DNA of 64,000 bases from Halopseudomonas maritima (GTDB taxonomy: Bacteria; Pseudomonadota; Gammaproteobacteria; Pseudomonadales; Pseudomonadaceae). Under the pieces are notes generated by a model, which was not told the origin of the DNA, made no database searches, and saw only the letters and a list, made by a program, of their open reading frames with translations. Both the position numbers and the translations under genes were made by a program. Position 1 is the first letter of the stretch, and each line of letters opens with the position of its first letter. The stretch lies in NCBI RefSeq assembly GCF_021545785.1, contig NZ_CP079801.1, positions 3,282,001 through 3,346,000 on the forward strand, read 5' to 3'. This document shows, one piece after another, positions 25,432-34,008 of the stretch.

Positions 25432-26105
25432 TGCGCTCAGTGATCTGGCAACTGTTACAACGCGAATGGCAGCTCAGCTGGCGCCGACCGGGCGACGTGC
25501 TTAACCCGCTGGTGTTCTTTGCCATGGTGATTACCCTGTTTCCGCTGGCAGTCGGCCCGGAGCCGCAGATGCTGCAGCGCATGGCCTCCGGCGTGATCTG
25601 GGTTGCGGCGTTGCTGGCCACGCTGCTGTCACTGGACGGCCTGTTTCGCAGTGATTTCGAGGATGGATCCCTGGAACAGTGGGTGCTGTCACCGCACCCG
25701 CTGACCTTGCTGGTGCTGGTCAAGGTGCTGCACCACTGGCTGATGTGCGGCGTGCTGCTGGTGTTGCTGACGCCCTTGCTGGGCACGATGCTGGCGCTGC
25801 CCTGGTCGGTTATTCCGGTGCTCTGTGTCACCCTGTTGCTGGGCACCGCGGTACTGAGTTTGCTGGGGGCGATTGGCGCAGCGCTGACGGTCGGCCTCAA
25901 GGGTGGCGGCAGCATGTTGCTGGCGCTGCTGATTCTGCCACTGTATATCCCGGTGCTGATTCTCGGCACCGGCACTATGGATGCGGCGCTGCAGGGCTTG
26001 CCCGTGCAGGGCTACCTGCTCTGGATGAGCTGCCTGGCGGTGCTGGCGTTGAGTTTGTCTCCGCTGGCCATCGCAGCAGGTTTGCGTATCGGGGTTAGCG
26101 AATAA
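25431..26105 (+). CDS. ccmB: Haem exporter membrane subunit CcmB
   Basis: A 224-residue membrane subunit with six predicted helices that works with CcmA. Recognised by the N-terminal R-E-W-Q-L-S-W-R-R-P, N-P-L-V-F-F, D-G-S-L-E-Q-W-V-L-S-P-H-P and the hydrophobic C-terminal half with L-L-I-L-P-L-Y-I-P-V-L-I-L-G. Start overlaps the ccmA stop (TGATG); 20 bp separate it from ccmC. Confidence 0.95.
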   Translation: MRSVIWQLLQREWQLSWRRPGDVLNPLVFFAMVITLFPLAVGPEPQMLQRMASGVIWVAALLATLLSLDGLFRSDFEDGSLEQWVLSPHPLTLLVLVKVLHHWLMCGVLLVLLTPLLGTMLALPWSVIPVLCVTLLLGTAVLSLLGAIGAALTVGLKGGGSMLLALLILPLYIPVLILGTGTMDAALQGLPVQGYLLWMSCLAVLALSLSPLAIAAGLRIGVSE

Positions 26106-26125
26106 CATGCGGAGTTGAACGGCCA

Positions 26126-26869
26126 ATGAGCTGGACTTTTTTCCATAAGCTGGGTTCGCCCAAATGGTTTTACGAGATCAGCAGCAAGCTGCTGCCGTGG
26201 GTCGCGGTGTTCAGCCTGCTGATGCTCGCGGTTGGCCTGGTCTGGGGCCTGGTCTTTGCGCCAGAGGATTATCAGCAGGGCAACAGCTTTCGCATTATCT
26301 ATATCCACGTACCGGCGGCCATTCTGGCCCAGTCCTGCTACATGATGCTGGCGGTGGCCGGCGTGGTCGGGCTGGTCTGGCGCATGAAGCTGGCTGACGT
26401 GGCGCTGCAATGCGCCGCCCCCATCGGCGCCTGGATGACCCTGGTTGCGCTGTTTACCGGCTCGATCTGGGGCAAGCCGACCTGGGGCACCTACTGGGAG
26501 TGGGATGCCCGTCTGACCTCCATGCTGATCCTGCTGTTTCTGTACTTTGGCATCATGGCGCTGCGCATGGCGATCAGCAATCGTGACACCGCAGCCAAGG
26601 CCACGGCGGTGATGGCGATTGTCGGTGTGATCAACATTCCGATCATCAAATACTCGGTGGACTGGTGGAATACCCTGCACCAGCCGGCCACCTTCACCAT
26701 TACCGAGAAGCCGGCCATGCCGCCGGAAATGTGGATGCCGCTGCTGGTGATGGTGCTGGCCTTTTATGGTCTGTTTACCCTGAACCTGTTGATGCGCATG
26801 CGCCTTGAAGTGCTGCGCCGTGAACACAAGACCCGCTGGGCGCGGGCCGCTCTGGAGAGCAATACATGA
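26126..26869 (+). CDS. ccmC: Haem handling protein CcmC
   Basis: A 247-residue integral membrane protein of the haem-handling family. It transfers haem to CcmE. The tryptophan-rich WWD-type periplasmic motif is W-G-T-Y-W-E-W-D-A-R-L-T-S, and conserved histidines occur in I-Y-I-H-V-P and W-N-T-L-H-Q. Six membrane helices are apparent. Its stop overlaps the ccmD start (ATGA). Confidence 0.96.
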   Translation: MSWTFFHKLGSPKWFYEISSKLLPWVAVFSLLMLAVGLVWGLVFAPEDYQQGNSFRIIYIHVPAAILAQSCYMMLAVAGVVGLVWRMKLADVALQCAAPIGAWMTLVALFTGSIWGKPTWGTYWEWDARLTSMLILLFLYFGIMALRMAISNRDTAAKATAVMAIVGVINIPIIKYSVDWWNTLHQPATFTITEKPAMPPEMWMPLLVMVLAFYGLFTLNLLMRMRLEVLRREHKTRWARAALESNT

Positions 26870-27033
26870 GCAACCTGGCCGAGTTTTTTGCCATGGGTGG
26901 CCATGGCCCCTATGTCTGGACCGCTTACGGATTGACGGGCGCGGTTCTGATTCTGTTGTTCCTCACCCCGATACTTGGACGTCGTCGGCTGGTGCAGGCT
27001 GAAGCACGCCGTCGTCGGCGAGAGGAAACCTGA
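26866..27033 (+). CDS. ccmD: Haem exporter subunit CcmD
   Basis: A 55-residue gene: M-S-N-L-A-E-F-F-A-M-G-G-H-G-P-Y-V-W, then one membrane helix and a basic tail (R-R-R-R-E-E-T). CcmD stabilises the CcmC-CcmE complex. The M-G-G-x-G-x-Y-V-W motif is the family hallmark. It overlaps ccmC by 4 bases and ccmE by 1 base, so its frame is fixed by both neighbours. Confidence 0.93.
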   Translation: MSNLAEFFAMGGHGPYVWTAYGLTGAVLILLFLTPILGRRRLVQAEARRRRREET

Positions 27034-27491
27034 TGCATCCCGCACGAAAAAAACGCCTGATCCTGATTCTGCTGGTGTTGCTGGGCGTAGGCGCTGCCGT
27101 GGCGCTGGCCCTTAGCGCATTACGCGAAAACATCAATCTGTTCTACACCCCCACCCAGATCGCCAACGGCGAGGTCCCCGAAGGGGCGCGTATCCGCGCC
27201 GGCGGCATGGTGGTTGATGGCAGCGTCAAGCGCGCCAGCGATAGCCTGGATGTACGTTTCGACGTATCCGATGGCGCCGAGGCGGTCACCATCGCCTACA
27301 GCGGCATCCTGCCGGACCTGTTCCGCGAAGGGCAGGGCATTGTCGCCCTCGGCCGAGTGAACGCCGATGGTGTGCTGGTAGCCGATGAAGTACTGGCCAA
27401 GCACGATGAGGAATACATGCCGCCCGAAGTGGCCAAGGCCATGAGCGATGCGATGCAGAACAAGGCAGCGCAGCCGGTAACAGCCGAATAA
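27033..27491 (+). CDS. ccmE: Periplasmic haem chaperone CcmE
   Basis: A 152-residue protein anchored by one N-terminal helix. The periplasmic OB-fold carries the haem-binding motif L-A-K-H-D-E-E-Y-M-P-P-E, with the covalently binding His near residue 125. The N-terminal R-K-K-R-L-I-L-I-L and F-Y-T-P-T-Q-I are typical. It begins on the last base of the ccmD stop (TGATG). Confidence 0.96.
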   Translation: MHPARKKRLILILLVLLGVGAAVALALSALRENINLFYTPTQIANGEVPEGARIRAGGMVVDGSVKRASDSLDVRFDVSDGAEAVTIAYSGILPDLFREGQGIVALGRVNADGVLVADEVLAKHDEEYMPPEVAKAMSDAMQNKAAQPVTAE

Positions 27492-27501
27492 GGGGTAACA
27501 G

Positions 27502-29475
27502 ATGATTCCCGAGCTTGGGCAGATTGCCCTGATCATTGCACTGTGCCTGGCGGTGCTGCAGGCCAGCGTGCCGCTCTATGGCGCCTGGCGTGGTGACGCC
27601 TTGGCGATGAACGTGGCTCAGCCGGCAGCAGCGGCGCAGTGCCTGTTTGTTGCCTTTGCCTTTGCCTGCCTGGTGCAGGCCTTTGTGGTCGACGACTTCA
27701 GCGTCACCTATGTTGCGCTCAACTCCAACTCGGCATTGCCCTGGTATTACAAGGTCAGCGCGGTGTGGGGTGGTCACGAAGGTTCATTGCTGCTGTGGGC
27801 CTTGATCCTGGCTGGCTGGACCTTCGCAGTGGCAATTTTCTCCCGTGACCTGCCGGAAGAAATGCTCGCGCGCGTGTTGTCGGTGATGGGCATGATCAGC
27901 GTCGGCTTCTTGTGTTTCATGCTGATGACCTCCAACCCGTTTGATCGGCAGCTGCCGTTCCATCCGGTTGACGGCAATGACCTGAATCCGCTGCTGCAGG
28001 ACTTTGGCCTGATTGTGCACCCGCCGATGCTCTACATGGGCTACGTCGGCTTCTCCGTAGCCTTTGCCTTTGCCATCGCTGCGCTGCTGGGCGGCCGCCT
28101 GGATGCCGCTTGGGCGCGCTGGTCGCGGCCTTGGACCATCGTGGCCTGGGCATTCCTCACCATCGGTATCGTGCTGGGCTCCTGGTGGGCCTATTACGAA
28201 CTGGGCTGGGGGGGCTGGTGGTTCTGGGACCCGGTCGAGAATGCCTCCTTTATGCCCTGGCTGGTCGGTACGGCGCTGATTCACTCGCTGGCGGTGACCG
28301 AAAAGCGCGGTGTGTTCAAGAGCTGGACGGTATTGCTGGCTATCGCGGCTTTCTCGCTCAGCCTGCTGGGTACTTTCCTGGTGCGCTCTGGCGTGCTCAC
28401 CTCGGTACACGCTTTTGCCAGCGACCCTGATCGCGGCGTGTTTATCCTCGGCTTCTTGCTGGTAGTGGTCGGCGGTTCGCTGCTGCTTTATGCCCTGCGT
28501 GCTCCGGTGGTCAAAAGCCAGATCGGCTTTGCCTGGAGCTCGCGTGAAGCGCTGCTGCTGGTCAACAACGTGGTGCTGGTGGTGGCTGCGCTGATGGTGC
28601 TGCTGGGCACCCTGTATCCGCTGATTATGTCGGCGTTCGACACCCTGGTGTCGGTGGGCCCGCCGTACTTCAACGGCATGTTCCTGCCGCTGATGGCGAT
28701 TCTGATGGCCGCGCTGGGCGTGGGTATTCTCAGCCGCTGGAAGCAAACGCCGGTTGATTGGCTGGTGGGGCAGCTCAAGTGGGTGCTGGTGCTTGCGGCC
28801 GTGGGCGCGGTGGTGATCGCGGTCTGGCTGGGTGCCCACCAACTGGCCATCGGCAGTCTGCTGCTGCTGGTGTTCTGGGTATGCGGTGCTTCGCTGCGCG
28901 ATGTGCTGCACAAAACGCGCAACAAGGGTCTTGTAGCCGGCGTGCGTGCGTTGCCGCGCAGCTACTGGGGCATGACGCTGGCGCACATCGGCATTGCTGT
29001 CTGCGCCGTGGGTGTTGTCGGCGCTAGCCTGTTCGACAATCAGCGTGATCTGCGCATGGCGCCCGGCGATGCGCTGGAGCTGGGCGGCTACACCTTTATC
29101 TTTGATGGTGTGCGCCATCGCGAAGGCCCCAACTGGATTTCTGACCAAGGGGCTGTCAGCGTGTATTCCGGTGACAAGCTGATTACCACCCTGCACCCCG
29201 AGAAGCGCTTGTATCGCGTCAAGAACCAGGTGATGACCGAGGCAGGTATTGATGCCGGCTTTACCCGTGACCTTTTTGTCGCCATGGGCGAGCCGCTGGA
29301 AGGCGATGCCTGGGCAATGCGGCTGCACATCAAGCCCTTCGTGCGCTGGGTCTGGCTGGGCGGCCTGATGATGATGGCTGGTGGCCTGTTGGCGGCCAGT
29401 GACAAACGCTACCGGTTGAAGGCGCGACAGCGCGTCAACAAACCGGCCGAACCGCTGACCGGGGAGACCGCCTGA
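27502..29475 (+). CDS. ccmF: Cytochrome c haem lyase subunit CcmF
   Basis: A 657-residue membrane protein with many helices that attaches haem to apocytochrome c. The WWD motif W-G-G-W-W-F-W-D-P-V-E-N-A-S-F-M-P-W is near residues 236-253. V-W-G-G-H-E-G-S-L-L-L-W and V-H-P-P-M-L-Y-M-G supply further conserved histidines. Length is that of a typical CcmF. The stop shares one base with the ccmG start. Confidence 0.97.
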   Translation: MIPELGQIALIIALCLAVLQASVPLYGAWRGDALAMNVAQPAAAAQCLFVAFAFACLVQAFVVDDFSVTYVALNSNSALPWYYKVSAVWGGHEGSLLLWALILAGWTFAVAIFSRDLPEEMLARVLSVMGMISVGFLCFMLMTSNPFDRQLPFHPVDGNDLNPLLQDFGLIVHPPMLYMGYVGFSVAFAFAIAALLGGRLDAAWARWSRPWTIVAWAFLTIGIVLGSWWAYYELGWGGWWFWDPVENASFMPWLVGTALIHSLAVTEKRGVFKSWTVLLAIAAFSLSLLGTFLVRSGVLTSVHAFASDPDRGVFILGFLLVVVGGSLLLYALRAPVVKSQIGFAWSSREALLLVNNVVLVVAALMVLLGTLYPLIMSAFDTLVSVGPPYFNGMFLPLMAILMAALGVGILSRWKQTPVDWLVGQLKWVLVLAAVGAVVIAVWLGAHQLAIGSLLLLVFWVCGASLRDVLHKTRNKGLVAGVRALPRSYWGMTLAHIGIAVCAVGVVGASLFDNQRDLRMAPGDALELGGYTFIFDGVRHREGPNWISDQGAVSVYSGDKLITTLHPEKRLYRVKNQVMTEAGIDAGFTRDLFVAMGEPLEGDAWAMRLHIKPFVRWVWLGGLMMMAGGLLAASDKRYRLKARQRVNKPAEPLTGETA

Positions 29476-30023
29476 TGCGTCGTGCCTTGTTGATTCTGCC
29501 GCTGCTGATCTTTCTGGTGCTGGCCGGCTTCTTTCTCTCCAGCCTGATGAGCAAGGAGGCGGGGGTGACCGAGCTGGAGCTGCCGTCGCCGCTGCTGGAC
29601 AAGCCGTTCCCGAGCTTTGAGCTGCCGTCTGTGCTGGATGAACAGACGCGCATCACCCAGGCCGATCTCAAGGGCCCGGCGCTGGTCAACATCTGGGCGA
29701 CCTGGTGCGTGGCCTGTCGGGTCGAGCATCCGGTGCTCAACCGTCTGGCTGCTGAAGGTGTGGTGATCTACGGGGTCAACTACAAGGACAACAGCGCCGA
29801 TGCGATCAAATGGCTGAAGGACTTTCATAACCCCTATCAGCTGAACATCAGCGATGTTGACGGCCGTCTGGGCCTGGATCTGGGCGTCTACGGTGCGCCG
29901 GAAACCTACCTGATCGATGCCCAGGGGCATATCCGCTACAAGTTTATCGGCGTGATTGATGACCGCGTGTGGGATACCAACCTGGCCGCGCGTTATCAGG
30001 CGCTGATCGAGGAGGCCCAATGA
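29475..30023 (+). CDS. ccmG: Thiol:disulfide interchange protein CcmG (DsbE)
   Basis: A 182-residue membrane-anchored thioredoxin-fold protein that keeps apocytochrome cysteines reduced for haem attachment. One N-terminal helix precedes the thioredoxin domain with active site W-A-T-W-C-V-A-C-R-V-E-H-P and the cis-Pro segment V-Y-G-A-P-E-T-Y-L-I-D. The ATG overlaps the ccmF stop (TGATG); the 3' end overlaps ccmH (ATGA). Confidence 0.96.
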   Translation: MRRALLILPLLIFLVLAGFFLSSLMSKEAGVTELELPSPLLDKPFPSFELPSVLDEQTRITQADLKGPALVNIWATWCVACRVEHPVLNRLAAEGVVIYGVNYKDNSADAIKWLKDFHNPYQLNISDVDGRLGLDLGVYGAPETYLIDAQGHIRYKFIGVIDDRVWDTNLAARYQALIEEAQ

Positions 30024-30502
30024 TCCGACCACTGAACTGGCTGGCCCTGGGCCTGCTGCTGATAATCGGCAGCGTCAGTGCGGCGGTAGACACCTTCGAG
30101 TTCAGCTCTGAGCAGGAGCGCGACCGCTTCTACGCCATTGGCGCCGAGTTGCGCTGTCCCAAGTGTCAGAACCAGAACATCGCCGATTCTGACGCACCCA
30201 TCGCCTCAGACCTGCGCAAGGAAGTCTATCGGCTGCTGGAAGACGGCCAGAGCGATGAGGAAATTGTGGATTACATGGTCGCTCGTTACGGCGAATTTGT
30301 ACGCTATAAGCCTGCGCTGAACCGCGAGACGCTAGTGCTCTGGTTTGGCCCGCTGTTTTTCCTGCTCGCTGGCGTGCTGGCCATTGTAGTGATGGTGCGT
30401 CGTCGCCAGAAGGTCGCCGCCTCTGCGCCGGCTGCCGAGCTGTCGCCGCAAGAGCAGCAGCGCCTGGACGACCTGTTGAACAAGAAGAGCCAAGATGACT
30501 GA
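30020..30502 (+). CDS. ccmH: Cytochrome c maturation thioredoxin-like subunit CcmH
   Basis: A 160-residue protein with a signal peptide (to about residue 20), the redox motif L-R-C-P-K-C-Q-N-Q-N and a C-terminal membrane helix (L-V-L-W-F-G-P-L-F-F-L-L-A-G). It reduces apocytochrome thiols and pairs with CcmG. I start at 30020 because it overlaps the ccmG stop; an in-frame ATG at 29969 lies inside ccmG. The gene overlaps ccmI by 8 bases. Confidence 0.96.
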   Translation: MIRPLNWLALGLLLIIGSVSAAVDTFEFSSEQERDRFYAIGAELRCPKCQNQNIADSDAPIASDLRKEVYRLLEDGQSDEEIVDYMVARYGEFVRYKPALNRETLVLWFGPLFFLLAGVLAIVVMVRRRQKVAASAPAAELSPQEQQRLDDLLNKKSQDD

Positions 30503-31706
30503 TTTGTGGTTTGCGGCCGCCGGCCTGGTGCTGGTGGCCATTGTAATGGTGCTGTGGCCGCTCTGGCGCCGTCGTCAAAGCGAGCGGGTAGACCGTACCG
30601 CGCTCAACGTTGCGCTCTATGAAGAGCGGGTTGCTGAACTGGAAGCCCAGCAGCGTGCAGGTGATCTGAGCGAGGCCCAGCTGGCTGCCGCCAAGGGTGA
30701 AGCCAGCCGGCTGCTGCTTGAAGACACCGCCGCCGCCGACGCCCGTCAGGCGCCGCTGACTCGCCAACTGACCTGGGTGCTGATCATTGGCGCCGTTGCG
30801 CTGCCATTGGCCGTGCTGGGGCTCTATCGTCAATGGGGCGCTGCCGACGGGCTGGCGCTGTATCGCGAGATGCAGGCGACACCGCAGGTGGATACCCTTG
30901 AAGCGCTGATCGACCGTACCCAGCGGGTGGTCGAGGTGCAGCCGGAAAACGGCGAAGCCTGGTACATGCTGGGCCGTGCCTACATGAGCGCGCAGAACCC
31001 GGAGAAGGCCGCAGATGCTTTTGGCAATGCACTGGTGCGCCTGGGTGAGCAGCCCGAGGTACTGGCGCAGCTGGCGCAGGCACGCTATTTCGCCAATGGC
31101 AATCAGCTGGATGCTGAGACCGCCCGGGCTCTGGACAAGGCCATCGAGCTGGACCCACAACAACCTACCGCTCTGGGCCTGCTGGGTATCGCGGCCTTTG
31201 AGGCCGGTGACTTTGCCGGTTCGATCCGCTACTGGCAGTCGCTGATGCAGGGCATGGACCCGGAAAGCCCCGGTGCCCTGGCGATTCAAAGCGGCATAGA
31301 GCGCGCACGCCAGCGTATGGTCGATGCCGGCCAGACGCCGCCACCGGCAGCCGAGTCTGCCACCGGCCCGACCATCAGCCTGCGCGTCAGCGTAGCGCCT
31401 GAGTTGCTGGCCGAACTGCCGGCTGACGCCAGTGTGTTTGTCTTTGCCCGCGACCCCAACGGCCCGCCGATGCCGCTGATCGCCAAGCGCCTGAACCTCT
31501 CGCAACTGCCGCTGGAGATTACCCTCAGCGCCGCTGATGCGATGTTGCCGGGTGTTACTCTCGATGAGGACACTGCGCTGCAGCTGGTTGCCCGCGTCTC
31601 GCCCACGGGCGACGCACGTGAAGGGACGCATCTGGGGCAGCTGGATGAAGTTCGTGCTGGGCAGGATGAGACGTTGGAGCTGGTGATCGACCGCGCGATT
31701 AACTGA
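30495..31706 (+). CDS. ccmI: Cytochrome c maturation apocytochrome chaperone CcmI
   Basis: A 403-residue protein with two membrane helices (about 5-22 and 92-112) around a cytoplasmic coiled coil (residues 28-75), then a periplasmic TPR domain (W-Y-M-L-G-R-A-Y-M, A-L-G-L-L-G-I-A-A-F-E-A-G-D) and a C-terminal beta-rich domain (F-V-F-A-R-D-P-N-G-P-P-M-P). It delivers apocytochrome to the CcmFH lyase. Last gene of the operon, overlapping ccmH by 8 bases. Confidence 0.95.
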   Translation: MTDLWFAAAGLVLVAIVMVLWPLWRRRQSERVDRTALNVALYEERVAELEAQQRAGDLSEAQLAAAKGEASRLLLEDTAAADARQAPLTRQLTWVLIIGAVALPLAVLGLYRQWGAADGLALYREMQATPQVDTLEALIDRTQRVVEVQPENGEAWYMLGRAYMSAQNPEKAADAFGNALVRLGEQPEVLAQLAQARYFANGNQLDAETARALDKAIELDPQQPTALGLLGIAAFEAGDFAGSIRYWQSLMQGMDPESPGALAIQSGIERARQRMVDAGQTPPPAAESATGPTISLRVSVAPELLAELPADASVFVFARDPNGPPMPLIAKRLNLSQLPLEITLSAADAMLPGVTLDEDTALQLVARVSPTGDAREGTHLGQLDEVRAGQDETLELVIDRAIN

Positions 31707-31815
31707 GGGCTTTGTTGGCTCGCAAAATAGGATTCATTGGCAGGGTAACAAACACGGCTTTTCGGCTTTTTGTTGCGCTTTTGTGGAGTCCGCCTTTCGC
31801 CTTTTCCGGCGAGCC

Positions 31816-31843
31816 AAGGGGGGCTGCTTGCCCAGCCCCCCTT
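31816..31843 (+). terminator. Strong hairpin downstream of ccmI
   Basis: AAGGGGGGCTG-CTTGCC-CAGCCCCCCTT is a perfect 11-bp stem with a 6-nt loop, 110 bp after the ccmI stop. There is no T-run of note after it, so it may be a terminator for the ccm operon, an mRNA 3'-end stabiliser, or part of a larger dispersed intergenic element. Confidence 0.5.
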
Positions 31844-31867
31844 AGCGATCCCCCGGGGCACCCGACT

Positions 31868-31987
31868 ACGCGGCCCTTCGGGTTCGCTGCGTTGCTCGGG
31901 CTAACGGGGAGTCATAAAACTCGTCGCTTCGCTCCTCAGACATCCTATGACTCTTTTTCCCGTCAGCCCTGCGCTACTCGCCCGCGT
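31868..31987. repeat. Nested inverted repeat (about 120 nt) in the ccmI-SpoIIAA gap
   Basis: Three pairs of arms nest around the same centre: ACGCGG (31868-31873) with CCGCGT (31982-31987), GGGCTaACGGG (31898-31908) with CCCGTcAGCCC (31959-31969), and AGTCATA (31910-31916) with TATGACT (31946-31952). The 446-bp gap 31707-32152 holds no credible gene. The rest of the gap shows nothing else I can name. Confidence 0.65.
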
Positions 31988-32152
31988 AAACGGGACGAAA
32001 CCCGGTGCACACTTGGCCATTGGGTGCTGGTTGGTCAGGCGTATTTTTGGCGTCGGGTAGTGTTGGAGCGGCTGAACTAGAAGCGTGGCTGCAGGGTCCA
32101 TTCTGTAACAGGACTTTTACAGCGCCTGTAGGGCAGGCGGGAGGGGTGCGCT

Positions 32153-32518
32153 ATGTTGACCCATATTCCCTTTGGTAACAGCAAGGTGCTGGGCTTTCGT
32201 ATTGAGGGCAAGATCAGCGCCGAGATGCTCGATGAGATGCTTGAGCTGATCGAGGCCAAACTACGCGAGCACGCCAAGGTGCGGTTGTATGTGGAGATGC
32301 CGGCCTTTGGCGGCATGGCTGCCGAGGCGCTGTACAAGGATCTGAAGTACGGCATCAGTCACTGGAACCGTTTTGAACGTGAAGCGGTGGTGACGGATCA
32401 GGGCTGGCTGGAAAAGCTGGCCGGGCTAGCCGGCCGCCTGGTATCAGGTGTCGAAGTACGGGTTTTCCCCACCGCCGAGAAAGACGCCGCGCGGGACTGG
32501 ATTCAGGCGCTGGAGTGA
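32153..32518 (+). CDS. SpoIIAA-like (STAS/CRAL-TRIO-like) protein
   Basis: A 121-residue soluble protein of the SpoIIAA-like family: G-F-R-I-E-G-K-I-S near the N-terminus, the L-Y-V-E-M strand, then W-N-R-F-E-R-E-A-V-V-T-D-Q-G-W-L and the C-terminal A-R-D-W-I. Members occur widely in proteobacteria, with no settled function; some bind lipids. A GGGAGG box precedes the ATG. It is convergent with the MFS gene 10 bp away. Confidence 0.85.
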   Translation: MLTHIPFGNSKVLGFRIEGKISAEMLDEMLELIEAKLREHAKVRLYVEMPAFGGMAAEALYKDLKYGISHWNRFEREAVVTDQGWLEKLAGLAGRLVSGVEVRVFPTAEKDAARDWIQALE

Positions 32519-32528
32519 GGCGAGCGGC

Positions 32529-33845
32529 TCAGTCTTGCTGCACCTCGGGCAGGCTGACTGCCAGCAGTGCGCCGGCCAGCCCCACGCCGGACAGCAACAG
32601 CAGCATGCCGGCGGCGCCAATCAGCGAGCTGAGCAGGCCGAACAGGCCGGTCGCCAGCAGAATCAGGCCAATGGCGCTGTTGCTGACCGCAACATAGTCG
32701 GTGCGCTTGTTACCGCCGGCCATGTCCAGCACGTAGGTCTTGCGGCCCACGCGTACGCCGGCATGGGCAATCCCCAATACGAAGAAGGCCACCGGGAACA
32801 GCCATGCATGCAGGTTGTCGAGCAGTGGCGCCCAGCGGTCAATGGCGATGACCACCGGCCCCAGCAGGCTGGCCAGAAGCGCAGCGCGGATTAGTACCTG
32901 ACGGCTGGAGGCATCCGACATGCGGCCCCAAACGCCCGCACTCAGGCTGCTGGCTAGCCCGTTGGCGACCAGAAAGGCACCGAGCATGCCAAAGCTGGTT
33001 TCCACTTCCTGGGCCATGACCACGTAGTAGGGCGCCGACAGCGCTGAACACAGCAGCAATGCGCGCGTTACCACAAAACGGCGAAACGGCGCGTCGTCGC
33101 GCAGCAGGCTGATACGGCCAAGGGCGTGGCTCAAGGCGTTGCCGCCGCCCTCGGTGGCGCCGGGTGCCTCGTCAATGCCGCGATATACCAGCGCTGCCGC
33201 TACCCAGAGCAGCGCCGCGCCGATCAGTAGCGCGGCGTAGAACAGCATGTCGTCGTCGCTGGGTGGGTAGATCAGGCAGTACACACCAAAGGCCAGTGCC
33301 AGCCAGCCCGATAGGCTGGTCGCTAACCCGTTGAGCCGGCCGCGTCGGGTTTTGGGCACGGTCTTGCCGATCACATCCTTGCTCGCCACCGAGCACAGCC
33401 CGCGCGCCAGACTGAAGATAATCAGACAAACAATGATCAGCGCGCCGGCCAGCGTGCCTTCAAAGCTCCAGGCCACAGCGCCCATGGCCAGCAGGGCGGC
33501 GGCCTGCAACAGGCTGCCGACAATCCACACGCCGCGTCGGTAGGGCATACGGCGAATCCAGGCGGCGATCAGTAGCTGCGGCAACATGGAGCCGGATTCG
33601 CGAATCGGCACCAGCCAGGCAATCAGCGCCACCGGTGCGCCGACCACGCCCATCAACCAGGCCAGGGTGGTTTTCGGGTTGGTCAGGGTATCGCCCAGGC
33701 TGGTCAGCGTATTGGCCAGCACCTGACGGAAGAAGTTCTGGGGTACCTCCGAGCAGGCGGCGTCGGGAATGTCCTTGCAGACGCGCGCGTCCTCTTCGTT
33801 CATCAGCTTGCTGTAAAGGTCGTCTAGGCGTGGTGTCTGGGGCAT
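32529..33845 (-). CDS. MFS-type membrane protein
   Basis: A 438-residue protein with about 12 hydrophobic segments after an acidic N-terminal region of about 40 residues (with C-K-D-I-P-D-A-A-C-S-E). The R-G-R-L-N-G-L segment after helix 4 and G-V-W-G-R-M-S-D-A-S-S-R-Q in the second half look like MFS loop signatures. The substrate is unknown. I start at M-P-Q-T-P-R (33845); the open frame upstream runs into the smc leader. It is divergent from smc. Confidence 0.8.
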   Translation of the reverse strand: MPQTPRLDDLYSKLMNEEDARVCKDIPDAACSEVPQNFFRQVLANTLTSLGDTLTNPKTTLAWLMGVVGAPVALIAWLVPIRESGSMLPQLLIAAWIRRMPYRRGVWIVGSLLQAAALLAMGAVAWSFEGTLAGALIIVCLIIFSLARGLCSVASKDVIGKTVPKTRRGRLNGLATSLSGWLALAFGVYCLIYPPSDDDMLFYAALLIGAALLWVAAALVYRGIDEAPGATEGGGNALSHALGRISLLRDDAPFRRFVVTRALLLCSALSAPYYVVMAQEVETSFGMLGAFLVANGLASSLSAGVWGRMSDASSRQVLIRAALLASLLGPVVIAIDRWAPLLDNLHAWLFPVAFFVLGIAHAGVRVGRKTYVLDMAGGNKRTDYVAVSNSAIGLILLATGLFGLLSSLIGAAGMLLLLSGVGLAGALLAVSLPEVQQD

Positions 33846-33915
33846 GGTCTGGTTTCCTGCTGAACCTGTGCTGCGGCGCTGGCAAGTGTGCCGCAAGCCA
33901 GGGTCACAGGCCAGT

Positions 33916-33937
33916 GTTGCAGGTATTTGCCTGCAAC
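33916..33937. promoter_or_regulatory. Palindrome between the MFS gene and smc
   Basis: GTTGCAGG-TATTTG-CCTGCAAC: perfect 8-bp arms around a 6-bp AT-rich centre, 72 bp upstream of smc and 71 bp upstream of the MFS start on the other strand. The midpoint position in a divergent promoter region suggests an operator. The regulator is unknown. Confidence 0.45.
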
Positions 33938-34008
33938 CCTTCTCATACGGGCACCGTCCGGGTAACAATGCGGGTTTGGCCCAAGGCACTAAGGACAACG
34001 CCCCTTTC

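Noticed and set aside
27784..29328. 514-residue open frame opposite ccmF
   Set aside because: Low-complexity His/Gln/Arg composition, antisense to a clear CcmF.
31286..31861. 191-residue open frame opposite the ccmI 3' end
   Set aside because: Antisense to ccmI and to the structured intergenic element; no domain is visible.
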